A program made the position numbers and the translations under genes. 5,723 nucleotides of DNA, from NCBI GenBank assembly GCA_964384205.1, contig CAYLKS010000113.1, forward strand, positions 1 through 5,723, read 5' to 3'. The stretch is from CAYLKS01 sp964384205 [NCBI: uncultured bacterium]. Its GTDB lineage: Bacteria > JAGOEH01. Within the stretch, counting starts at the first letter, position 1. Every line of letters begins with the position of its first letter. The notes under the pieces are model-generated. The model made no database searches. It was not told the DNA's origin and saw nothing but the letters and a program-made list of their open reading frames with translations. Shown here piece after piece: positions 1 to 5,668 of the stretch.

Positions 1-49
1 ATATTTCTTTTAGGGTTTTCAATTCACTTATATTCTCTTTTTCTGTCAT
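1..49 (-). CDS. 5' end of an unidentified gene (partial, cut by window edge)
   Basis: Only the first 16 codons are visible, reading MTEKENISELKTLKEI, so no family can be named. The start is well supported: the ATG overlaps the TGA stop of the upstream gene as ATGA, and a GAAGGGG Shine-Dalgarno sequence (63 down to 57) lies 7 nt before it. The visible residues are charged and helix-prone. It is the last visible member of the leftward small-gene cluster. Confidence 0.7.
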   Translation of the reverse strand, partial: MTEKENISELKTLKEI

Positions 50-321
50 TCTAAAACCCCTTCAAGATATAATAAAGATTTATTCATTAATTCAACTAAA
101 TGGTCTGCATATTCTATATTTTTTTGAATGTGTTGTATTCTATTTTCTGGATTTCCAAAATCCCAGTTTTTTAATTCTTCTTTTGATTTATCTATTAATT
201 CTGATTCTAAAGAAGATTCTAAATTTTTTAACCTACCTAAAGTTTCTCTTAGTCGACCTTCAAAATCAGATACTTGTTGTTGGAGAATTCGCAAGTCCGA
301 TTGTTTAGATTCTTCATTCAT
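46..321 (-). CDS. Small coiled-coil protein of unknown function
   Basis: The product is 91 aa, or 94 aa from the alternative ATG at 330. I do not recognise the family. The first half is a strongly charged, heptad-like helix (roughly residues 10-50, with LQQQVSDFEGRLRETLGRLK and then LESSLESELI), so a coiled coil is likely. A short motif NWDFGNPENRIQ breaks it, and a second amphipathic helix ends in LVELMNKSLLYLEGVL. There is no signal peptide or membrane segment, so it is probably cytoplasmic or a virion component. I chose the ATG at 321 because the Shine-Dalgarno GAAGAGGT (338 down to 331) lies 10 nt upstream of it, whereas it directly abuts the ATG at 330. With this start the gene overlaps its upstream neighbour by 8 nt and its downstream neighbour by 4 nt (ATGA), which suggests translational coupling. 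Confidence 0.75.
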   Translation of the reverse strand: MNEESKQSDLRILQQQVSDFEGRLRETLGRLKNLESSLESELIDKSKEELKNWDFGNPENRIQHIQKNIEYADHLVELMNKSLLYLEGVLE

Positions 322-508
322 ATTTTTCATACCTCTTCAAAACATTTAATACATCAATTGCAGGATATTTACTAAGTAAAATAAGAGTTATTCTTAATAT
401 TTCTTTAATATCCCCAATAGAAACTTCACGAGTATTTTTTTTATTACCTTTTGATTTTTCTCTTTTAGCTATCTCAACTGCAATATCATTCAAATTTATT
501 TTTTTCAT
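314..508 (-). CDS. Small helical protein of unknown function (64 aa)
   Basis: The protein is 64 aa, soluble and basic at the N-terminus. It reads as three helices: INLNDIAVEIAKREK, a lysine/asparagine-rich linker, then VSIGDIKEILRITLILLSKY and a final IDVLNVLKRYEKYE. The pattern recalls small helical proteins common in phage genomes (NLNDIA...IxxIKEVLxxTLxxL), but this is an impression, not an assignment. The start codon has no Shine-Dalgarno sequence. A TATA-like AATATATA box on this strand (536 down to 529) is centred 24 nt upstream, fitting a leaderless first gene of a transcript. The 3' end overlaps the following coiled-coil gene. DNA or protein binding is possible, but no specific motif shows it. 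Confidence 0.75.
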   Translation of the reverse strand: MKKINLNDIAVEIAKREKSKGNKKNTREVSIGDIKEILRITLILLSKYPAIDVLNVLKRYEKYE

Positions 509-528
509 TATTATATAACTTAAAGAAG

Positions 529-536
529 TATATATT
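529..536 (-). promoter_or_regulatory. Putative archaeal TATA box for the 64-aa gene
   Basis: On the minus strand this reads AATATATA, preceded by a purine-rich GAAAAC stretch that could serve as a BRE. Its centre lies about 24 nt before the ATG at 508, which has no ribosome binding site. This is the geometry of a leaderless archaeal promoter. The surroundings are extremely AT-rich, so a chance match is possible. Confidence 0.45.
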
Positions 537-561
537 GTTTTCTATAGTTCATCATATATAT

Positions 562-696
562 TCAAATGTAATATAATGGTTTAGTGGTTTTAGGATAATA
601 AGGAATATTTAATTCATTAGAATATGTTCTCTTAATATTTAAATACTCTTTTTCCATTCTGGATGATTTTTCAGAATCAAAGTAATAATAGGACAT
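562..696 (-). CDS. Tyrosine-rich mini-protein (44 aa), unknown function
   Basis: This 44-codon frame starts MSYYYFDSEKSSRMEKEYLN and ends in a tyrosine- and proline-rich tail (IPYYPKTTKPLYYI). I do not recognise a family. Its ATG shares a base with the TAA stop of the upstream hydrophobic gene (TAATG), the same join seen between the portal and MBL genes on the other strand, and this is the main reason to call it. No strong Shine-Dalgarno sequence is visible (an A-rich AAAGAAAAAAAAGAA precedes it), so translation would depend on re-initiation. The sequence is not hydrophobic enough for a membrane protein. The middle (residues 8-28) is a charged helix. It is possibly a partner of the holin-like protein upstream, but that rests on position alone. 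Confidence 0.55.
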   Translation of the reverse strand: MSYYYFDSEKSSRMEKEYLNIKRTYSNELNIPYYPKTTKPLYYI

Positions 697-926
697 TATT
701 CTTTTTTTTCTTTAAAATAATATTCCCCAAGGTCTAAAATATATTTACCTGTAATTGTTATAAATCCAGTTAATCCAGGATTAGTGGTTGCAGACCAACC
801 AATTATGGCGGGAAGTCCAACTTTGATTAATTCTTTTATTGTTTTCCAATTACCTTTTAACCATCTCCAAAAGGAATACCCTTCAAAACTCATTGCAGGG
901 CTAATTACTCTTTTTTTGGTTACCAT
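696..926 (-). CDS. Small holin-like hydrophobic protein (76 aa)
   Basis: The protein starts MVTKKRVISPAMSFEGYSFW, followed by an amphipathic basic stretch (RWLKGNWKTIKELIK, about residues 21-35). A hydrophobic segment VGLPAIIGWSATTNPG (about 37-52) and a second LTGFITITGKYILDLGEYYF (about 53-72) follow, then a charged tail KEKKE. Length, two short apolar segments and a charged C-terminus fit the general holin or holin-like layout of phage lysis proteins, but no endolysin is visible here. A membrane-binding or virion role is equally open. The ATG has no Shine-Dalgarno sequence, and a TATA-like box is centred 24 nt upstream, so it is probably leaderless and first in its transcript. An internal ATG at 893 also lacks a ribosome binding site, so I kept the longer start. 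The gene is TAATG-coupled to the 44-aa gene downstream. Confidence 0.75.
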   Translation of the reverse strand: MVTKKRVISPAMSFEGYSFWRWLKGNWKTIKELIKVGLPAIIGWSATTNPGLTGFITITGKYILDLGEYYFKEKKE

Positions 927-941
927 AATTATATTATTTTA

Positions 942-954
942 TTAATATACTAAA
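942..954. promoter_or_regulatory. Putative bidirectional TATA element between divergent operons
   Basis: The sequence TTAATATACTAAA lies in the middle of a 43-bp spacer that is almost pure A+T. On the plus strand TTAATATA (942-949) is centred about 24 nt before the ATG at 970. On the minus strand TTTAGTATA (954 down to 946) is centred 24 nt before the ATG at 926. Neither start has a Shine-Dalgarno sequence. The layout fits two leaderless archaeal transcripts fired from overlapping TATA boxes, so the two operons might compete. This rests on spacing in an AT-rich region and is not proven. Confidence 0.5.
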
Positions 955-969
955 TAATTATATAAATTT

Positions 970-1101
970 ATGAAACTAATAATAAATATAAATGAAGAAA
1001 ATGAGGAATTATATTGGGAATTTATGAGATTAAAAGTAAAATATAAACTTAAAAATCATGCTAAACTTTTAGAGATATTAATTGAAAAGGCTGGATTATG
1101 A
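970..1101 (+). CDS. Ribbon-helix-helix-like mini-protein in the small-terminase position (43 aa)
   Basis: This 43-codon frame reads as a short beta strand (MKLIINI), a first helix (EENEELYWEFMRLKVKYK), a turn at LKNHA and a second helix (KLLEILIEKAGL). That order and length match the minimal ribbon-helix-helix (Arc/MetJ/CopG) fold, which binds DNA as a dimer through the strand. The TGA stop overlaps the terminase ATG (ATGA), so the two are probably translated together. The start lacks a Shine-Dalgarno sequence and sits about 24 nt after a TATA-like box, as expected for the leaderless first gene of the structural operon. Small terminase subunits often lie just before the large subunit, but they are usually several times longer. 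The role could therefore be DNA recognition for packaging, or repression of the divergent promoter next to it. The fold is inferred from pattern only. Confidence 0.65.
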   Translation: MKLIININEENEELYWEFMRLKVKYKLKNHAKLLEILIEKAGL

Positions 1102-2585
1102 GGGTAACTACAAGAGTGAATAAATTAAACGAAATTTTAATGGAGGGATATTTATCTTTTAAATATTTTGCGGAGAATATAGTAAAAGAAGTTGAGGGAT
1201 ATAAAGTTGAAATAGCTGACTTTCATCAGGAGTGGATTGATGCTATTTTAAAAAATGATAATGTAGTTATTTCAGCAAGTCGTGGTTCAGGAAAAAGTTT
1301 GGTAATGGGGGTATTGTTTCCTTTATATATAGCAACTTATAATTCAAATAAATCTATTTTAATAGTATCTCCTACTGAAGAGCGTTCTTTTGAAATATTA
1401 CAGAAAATTAGATATGTTATTGAAAATAATTCTTTACTTAAATTTCTAAAACCAGAAAGTGGAACAGGTACTTGGAGTAAACATAAATTAGATACATCAA
1501 ATCATTGTCAATTTTATTGTAAAGTCTTATCTTCAAATATCAGGGGACATCATGTAGATTATTTATTATTAGATGAATGTGGTGAAATAGGGGATGGAGA
1601 AATATTTTTTAGTGCAGTATTACCAACAATTTATACCAAAAATGGAAAATGTGTGGCAATTGGAACACCAACAAGTAATTCAGATTTATTAAATACATTG
1701 TCACGTAGAAAGACATTTAAAAGTTTGAGATATCCTGCAATCAAATTAATAAATGGAAAATTAATCCCATTGTGGGAAAAGAAATTTTCTATTAGTAAAT
1801 TGAATAGAATAAAAAGAACAATGGGTGCATCTAGATTTGAAAGAGAATTTATGTTAAATATAGTTTCAAAAGAAAATCAACCATTTACCCCAGAAATGTT
1901 AATGAGTTGTCAAAATGATAAATTAAGATATTTGGAGAATGGAGATATAAATAGGGAATATTTTATTGGAGTTGATTTGGCTTATTCTAAAAAAGGTGAT
2001 TATACAGTAATTACTGTGTTTGAAATGCAACCAAATGAAGTAATGAGATTGGTTTATATGTTCAGAGTTAGAGGGATGGATATCCCATCACAGGAAAATA
2101 AACTAATTGAAATTATGAATAAGTTTCCTCCCAAACGAGTAGTGATAGATATTAGTTTATTTGGTTTAAATATGGTTAATAATCTATCTAGAATGGGTTA
2201 TCCAATAGAAGGTTTCTCTTTTGGAGGTCGTGGTAAGAGAAGTTTAATTTTATTTACTGCACTTAAAGCATATTCAGATAAAAAGATAGAAATTCCTTAT
2301 CATGAAAGTGTGAGGGATGGAATTTGTGGGGTAAAGAATTTAGAACGTGAAGCATCTAATATGCAATTAATTGATGGAAGCTTTAAAAGTGTTATGGGAC
2401 ATGATGACATTTTAATAAGCGTGGGTTTGGGGCTTTATGCAGCTTCAAAGTTTAAATCTTGTTTGGTTTATGGGGCTTCTAATTCATCTAATATATATAA
2501 AGAAGTCAATAGGAATTATGGGGGAAGAAATTATAAAGAACAAAAAGAAAAATATATTGAGTATCTCCAATCATTACATAGATAA
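1098..2585 (+). CDS. terL: Terminase large subunit (packaging ATPase and nuclease)
   Basis: This is the DNA-packaging motor of tailed viruses: it cuts concatemeric DNA and pumps it through the portal into the prohead using ATP. At 495 aa it is full length for the family. The N-terminal ATPase has Walker A SRGSGKS (61-67), an RGHHVD stretch (149-154) leading into Walker B YLLLDE (155-160, catalytic E160), and a coupling motif GTPT (189-192). FEREFML (247-253) marks the linker. The RNase H-like nuclease has its acidic residues at D293 (FIGVDLAYSKKGD), D351 (VVIDIS) and D436/D437 (GHDD), so both activities look intact. An AAAAGG sequence lies 7 nt before the start, and the ATG overlaps the preceding mini-gene's stop. 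The 3' end probably overlaps the next gene. Both the ATPase and nuclease motifs are seen directly; the subfamily is not assignable by eye. Confidence 0.97.
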   Translation: MRVTTRVNKLNEILMEGYLSFKYFAENIVKEVEGYKVEIADFHQEWIDAILKNDNVVISASRGSGKSLVMGVLFPLYIATYNSNKSILIVSPTEERSFEILQKIRYVIENNSLLKFLKPESGTGTWSKHKLDTSNHCQFYCKVLSSNIRGHHVDYLLLDECGEIGDGEIFFSAVLPTIYTKNGKCVAIGTPTSNSDLLNTLSRRKTFKSLRYPAIKLINGKLIPLWEKKFSISKLNRIKRTMGASRFEREFMLNIVSKENQPFTPEMLMSCQNDKLRYLENGDINREYFIGVDLAYSKKGDYTVITVFEMQPNEVMRLVYMFRVRGMDIPSQENKLIEIMNKFPPKRVVIDISLFGLNMVNNLSRMGYPIEGFSFGGRGKRSLILFTALKAYSDKKIEIPYHESVRDGICGVKNLEREASNMQLIDGSFKSVMGHDDILISVGLGLYAASKFKSCLVYGASNSSNIYKEVNRNYGGRNYKEQKEKYIEYLQSLHR

Positions 2586-2862
2586 AATTAAGAAAAAATA
2601 CAAAAAAACTATATTGGGGATTAAATTTAAATTGATAAATTGGAAATGGAGAATTATTTCTGAATTTAAAAATTCAGAAACTTATAAATATTATTATGGT
2701 AGTTTAATTTATATTATGTTAACAGGAATTTTAATTAATTCATTTACAAGTTTTTATTTAAATTTTAATTTTACGCTTGAAGGTATTATAGGTTCTGGAG
2801 GTATTATGTTTTTAATTCGTTATGAAACCATTGAGTTCATAAGGGATTTAAGAAAGAGATAA
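2518..2862 (+). CDS. Small two-helix membrane protein between terminase and portal
   Basis: From the ATG at 2518 the product is 114 aa. A very basic N-terminal half (KKKNILS, DKIKKKYKK, then KFKLINWKWR) is followed by two apolar segments, roughly residues 58-80 (YYYGSLIYIMLTGILINSF) and 88-103 (LEGIIGSGGIMFLI). The tail, IEFIRDLRKR, is basic. Positive charges at both ends predict that both termini face the cytoplasm. I recognise no family; the layout resembles class II holins. The start is uncertain. An in-frame ATG at 2437 would overlap the terminase by 149 nt. ATG 2518, with AGGA just upstream, overlaps it by 68 nt. TTG at 2557 or 2614 would give 101 or 82 aa, and the latter would avoid the overlap. 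The gene ends 2 nt before the portal start. A membrane gene at this position is unusual in head modules. Confidence 0.7.
   Translation: MGEEIIKNKKKNILSISNHYIDKIKKKYKKTILGIKFKLINWKWRIISEFKNSETYKYYYGSLIYIMLTGILINSFTSFYLNFNFTLEGIIGSGGIMFLIRYETIEFIRDLRKR
2657..2680. repeat. Perfect 11-bp inverted repeat with a 2-bp spacer
   Basis: TTTCTGAATTT (2657-2667) is followed by AA and its exact reverse complement AAATTCAGAAA (2670-2680). It lies inside the small membrane-protein gene, encoding part of ISEFKNSE. It could be a protein-binding dyad or an RNA hairpin once the innermost A-T pairs open. There is no T-run after it, so a bacterial-type terminator is unlikely. Confidence 0.6.
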
Positions 2863-2864
2863 TT

Positions 2865-4004
2865 ATGCAACCATTGAATAAATTCATATTGGGGGAGGAT
2901 ACAATAAAAGAAACAGATGTTGCAGGTATTTCAAGTACTGTTAAAGATAATAAAATTGATACCAATAGAATTGATTTAAGTCAATTTGAAGCTATTTATA
3001 TTACAGATGCTTTGGTTAGAAATTCTATTAATGCTTCTGTTTGTTTGTTTGATTATGATTATGAAATAGTAGCTAGTTCACCGAGAATTAGAAGAGAGAC
3101 TGAAAAATTTATGAAATTTATTAATTATGATTCTTTAAAATTAGAACTTGCCAAAAATGCATTTATTTATGGTGATGGGTGGCTTGAATTGGTTTATAAA
3201 AATAATGAATTTTTAGGGGTAGTTAATTTAAATCCAAAAAGAGTGGATTATAAGAAAGATATGAATGGTAGAATATTATTAGATAGTAAAGGTAAGGTTG
3301 AAGGATATACACAAACTATAGGATATGAACAGTCTTCAGATAAAAATTTAAAAGGGAAAGTTGAAATGGTAAATGGAGTTCCTGTTATTATTTTAAAACC
3401 AGAACAAATTGCTCGTTTTTATTTTGACTCAATAGGGGAAGGTTGGTATGGGATAGGATTAATTGAACCTATATATTCAATTACTTTAGGAAAAAATGAA
3501 GCTGAAATGGGATTATCTCATGTAATTAATAAAGTTGGTTTTCCTATAGTTATAAATAAAATAGGTTCACCAGAACATGTTCCAACTCCAGAAATGATTG
3601 AGGAAGGTGCTAAAATAGTAAAAGATTTAAATTACAAAACCGAATTAACAGTTCCTTATTATATGGATATTGATACTCTTAAAATTACTAGAATCGAAAA
3701 ACTCAGAGAATATTTACAATATTTTCTTGAACAACAGATAACAGGTATAGGGATACCAGGAGGAATTGCTACAGGGTCAGGAGAATCAATCAACAGGTCA
3801 ACATTGGTAACTCAAGTTAAAATGTTTATGAAAATAAATGAATCAAGAAGGAAAAAGCAGGTTAATCAATTTGAAAATACAGTTCTAAAGACTTTAGCCA
3901 AATCAAGAGGTTGGAAAGAAATACCTACTATTAAAATAATACCCACTGATTTGGATGATATTTTGAAAGACATCAAAAAAGAAAAAAAAGGTGAAATTGG
4001 ATAA
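2865..4004 (+). CDS. Portal protein (head-tail connector ring)
   Basis: Portal proteins form the dodecameric ring at one capsid vertex through which the terminase pumps DNA and to which the tail attaches. At 379 aa this is a compact member. Features typical of HK97/SPP1-type portals are seen in order. An FIYGDGWLELVY stretch (about 100-111) leads to LNPKRVDY (122-129), the usual 'G.ayl.i.y...g....l..l.P..v' pattern. EQIARFYFDSIGEGWYGIGL (180-199) then gives the conserved lead into the stem. A long helix and tunnel-loop region follow (about 280-293), then GIPGGIATGSGESINRSTL (295-313), resembling the 'G.p....g.....n.s' signature before the C-terminal helices. The last 15 residues are lysine-rich. 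A weak AGAG lies 6 nt before the start. The gene directly follows the membrane gene and its TAA shares a base with the next ATG. Confidence 0.9.
   Translation: MQPLNKFILGEDTIKETDVAGISSTVKDNKIDTNRIDLSQFEAIYITDALVRNSINASVCLFDYDYEIVASSPRIRRETEKFMKFINYDSLKLELAKNAFIYGDGWLELVYKNNEFLGVVNLNPKRVDYKKDMNGRILLDSKGKVEGYTQTIGYEQSSDKNLKGKVEMVNGVPVIILKPEQIARFYFDSIGEGWYGIGLIEPIYSITLGKNEAEMGLSHVINKVGFPIVINKIGSPEHVPTPEMIEEGAKIVKDLNYKTELTVPYYMDIDTLKITRIEKLREYLQYFLEQQITGIGIPGGIATGSGESINRSTLVTQVKMFMKINESRRKKQVNQFENTVLKTLAKSRGWKEIPTIKIIPTDLDDILKDIKKEKKGEIG
3989..3995 (+). promoter_or_regulatory. GGTG-type ribosome binding site of the MBL fusion gene
   Basis: AAGGTGA lies about 9 nt before the ATG at 4004, inside the portal's last codons. 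It matches the archaeal anti-Shine-Dalgarno complement GGTGA and supports 4004 over the nearby in-frame ATG at 4010, which would leave about 15 nt of spacing. Confidence 0.6.
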
Positions 4005-5374
4005 TGGAAATGATATTTTTAGGAACTGGACCAACAACACCAATACGTGGAAATGGAAAAAATTATAGGAGTAATACTTCTCTACTTGTTAAATTAGATG
4101 ATAAAAATATCTTAATTGATGCTTCTCCTATGATAGTTGAACAATTATTTGAAAATGCTGTTGAGAATATAGATGCAATTTTATTAACTCATAGCAACTA
4201 TAGTTGTGTAAAAGGAATAAAATATTGTAGTGAAAATTTTAAAGATGTGCCTGTATTTGCTTTAAAACAAACTTTTGATATAATAGATAAATATTATAAA
4301 GATTTAAATATTACAAAACATATAATTAAACCAAATAAACTTTTTGATGTATTTGGATTGTCTATTTTACCTATTAAAATAAATCATACCGAATCATTAA
4401 ACAAGAAAAATCAACCATGTGTGGCTTATAAATTTAATAATAGTTTATATGCTCCAAATATAGAATCAATTCCAAATACATCTCTAAAACATTTTAGTGA
4501 TTTGGATTATCTAATTTTAGATGCTTCAATGTATTTTAATAAATATATGAAATGTCATTTAAATTTAAGTGATTCTTTAAGGATAGTAAATATATATAAA
4601 CCTAAGAAAGCAATTTTAACACGTATAGGTCATACTTATCCAGATTATTATAAAGCTGAAAAACAAATAAAGAATTATTGTAACTTAAAAGGATATAATA
4701 TAAGAGTCAAATTAGCTTATGATGGGCTAGTAATTGGTGAAGAAGTTAAAAAACTCGGGAAAATTTTAGATGAAAAAATATCAATATATCTTAAAGCTCC
4801 ACTTCCTGAAAAAATATTTAATAATGAGAGAAGATATTTTTTTAGACCAGACAAATTAAAGAAGTTATTAAAAACCAATTTATATCTGGTTGATGATAAT
4901 TTTTGTTATGGGATTGTGGAACTAGTTAAAATTACTGAAATTAAACCTAAAGAATTAGAACGAATTAAAGAAAAATATGAAAAATTAAAAGAATTAGACA
5001 TTAAAGAGATTTTTAAGAAATATAAAAAAATATATGCTTATGAAGTTAAAATTATAACAAAATTCCCTAGAAAGAAAACAATTAAAATTAAAGGTGATAA
5101 AAATAATTTTAGCAATCCTTTTGAGTTTATAGAAAATAAAATTGAAGAAAAACCAAAAAAAGTTGAAACAAATGTAAAGAATAAAAAAACTGAAACAAAA
5201 AACGAGGAAATTAAAATAGATATAGACAAGTTGTTAAAACAAAAAGAGAAAGATTTGAAACATAAATTAGATATATTAGAGTTGAAAAATAAAGAGAGGG
5301 AAATGGAAATTATAAACAAAAAAAAGAAATTAATAGATAAATTATTGGAGAAGGTGGAAGATGGAAGTAGTTAA
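4004..5374 (+). CDS. Degenerate metallo-beta-lactamase-fold protein fused to a PUA/ASCH-like domain and coiled coil
   Basis: The 456-aa protein has three parts. Residues 1-245 follow the PhnP/RNase Z-like MBL fold: IFLGTG near the start, NILIDASP (35-42), the motif-I position LLTHSNYSCVKG (60-71), an H128 strand (IKINHTES), YAPNIESIP (149-157), LILDAS (170-175), CHLNLSD (184-190) and ILTRIGHTYPDY (204-215). The metal site is eroded: HxHxDH has become H-S-N-Y-S-C, the usual Asp after YAP is N152, and the usual THxGH has become TRIGH. Zinc hydrolase activity therefore looks lost. Residues about 258-362 (APLPEKIFNNERRYFF, CYGIVELVKI, IYAYEVKIITKFP) resemble a PUA/ASCH-type beta barrel with low confidence. 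The tail from about 380 is lysine/glutamate-rich, with a coiled coil at about 405-452. It lies directly after the portal (TAATG) and overlaps the next gene by 14 nt. The position suggests a head-assembly role. Confidence 0.85.
   Translation: MEMIFLGTGPTTPIRGNGKNYRSNTSLLVKLDDKNILIDASPMIVEQLFENAVENIDAILLTHSNYSCVKGIKYCSENFKDVPVFALKQTFDIIDKYYKDLNITKHIIKPNKLFDVFGLSILPIKINHTESLNKKNQPCVAYKFNNSLYAPNIESIPNTSLKHFSDLDYLILDASMYFNKYMKCHLNLSDSLRIVNIYKPKKAILTRIGHTYPDYYKAEKQIKNYCNLKGYNIRVKLAYDGLVIGEEVKKLGKILDEKISIYLKAPLPEKIFNNERRYFFRPDKLKKLLKTNLYLVDDNFCYGIVELVKITEIKPKELERIKEKYEKLKELDIKEIFKKYKKIYAYEVKIITKFPRKKTIKIKGDKNNFSNPFEFIENKIEEKPKKVETNVKNKKTETKNEEIKIDIDKLLKQKEKDLKHKLDILELKNKEREMEIINKKKKLIDKLLEKVEDGSS
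5351..5357 (+). promoter_or_regulatory. Ribosome binding site of the beta-sandwich gene
   Basis: GGAG (5347-5350) followed by AAGGTGG (5351-5357) immediately precedes the ATG at 5361, inside the 3' end of the MBL fusion gene. GGAG sits 10 nt and GGTG 4 nt before the ATG. Together they support this start despite the 14-nt overlap. Confidence 0.55.
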
Positions 5375-5666
5375 TTTATATTATGATAAGGAAAAGACTA
5401 AAAAAATAGGAGAGGAGATAGATTTTGGAATTGTAGAAGCAGGGAGAGAAGAAGAACGGATAATTTATATTCAAAATGAATTGCCTTTTAAAATAAATCT
5501 AACTTATGAACTTAAAAAAGAAGATAAAATTGAATTAATTTCATCTCCTAATTATTTAGATTCTAAAAGAGGAGGAGAGATTAAATTTAAAATAAAAACA
5601 AAACTATTAGAAATGAAACCATTAAGAGACATTATATCTATAAAAGCCAGTTGGATTGTTAGTTAA
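5361..5666 (+). CDS. Small Ig-like beta-sandwich protein, probably a virion component
   Basis: The protein is 101 aa with no signal peptide or membrane segment. It reads as alternating beta strands: VVNLYYDK, then EEIDFGIVEAGREEERIIYIQNE (about 18-40), INLTYELK, KIELISSP, GGEIKFKIKT, and ISIKASWIVS at the end. The 'idFG.v.aG....r.iyi.N' pattern is typical of Ig-like/ASH-type beta sandwiches, in which a GxVxxG strand pair is followed by a conserved Asn. Such domains are common in capsid decoration and tail or neck proteins, and the gene lies in the head operon, so a structural role is reasonable but not shown. It overlaps the end of the MBL gene by 14 nt, and the next gene begins 2 nt after its stop. 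The specific family was not recognised. Confidence 0.8.
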   Translation: MEVVNLYYDKEKTKKIGEEIDFGIVEAGREEERIIYIQNELPFKINLTYELKKEDKIELISSPNYLDSKRGGEIKFKIKTKLLEMKPLRDIISIKASWIVS

Positions 5667-5668
5667 AA

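Noticed and set aside
128-349. Plus-strand open frame of 73 codons, rich in Ser, Phe and Cys
   Set aside because: It lies fully opposite the leftward coiled-coil gene, which has better composition, a Shine-Dalgarno sequence and overlapping neighbours. This frame is its antisense shadow.
959-965. TATATAA as a TATA box for the structural operon
   Set aside because: It ends only 4 nt before the ATG at 970, too close for transcription to begin upstream of the start codon. The box at 942-949 has the right spacing.
2437-2517. N-terminal extension of the membrane protein from the ATG at 2437, adding a further apolar stretch
   Set aside because: It would overlap the terminase by 149 nt, and its residues come from the shifted reading of conserved terminase sequence after the GHDD motif. 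A start at 2518 or later is more likely.
5038-5319. Minus-strand open frame of 93 codons, very rich in Phe, Ser, Leu and Ile
   Set aside because: It is the reverse of the lysine/glutamate-rich tail of the MBL fusion gene, whose AAA/GAA codons read as TTT/TTC antisense. The apparent hydrophobicity is an artefact.
4770-5374. XkdF-like prohead protease domain at the C-terminus of the MBL fusion
   Set aside because: The position suits a protease, but I see no convincing Ser/His catalytic motif. The segment is lysine-rich and looks more like a PUA/ASCH-type barrel followed by a coiled coil.
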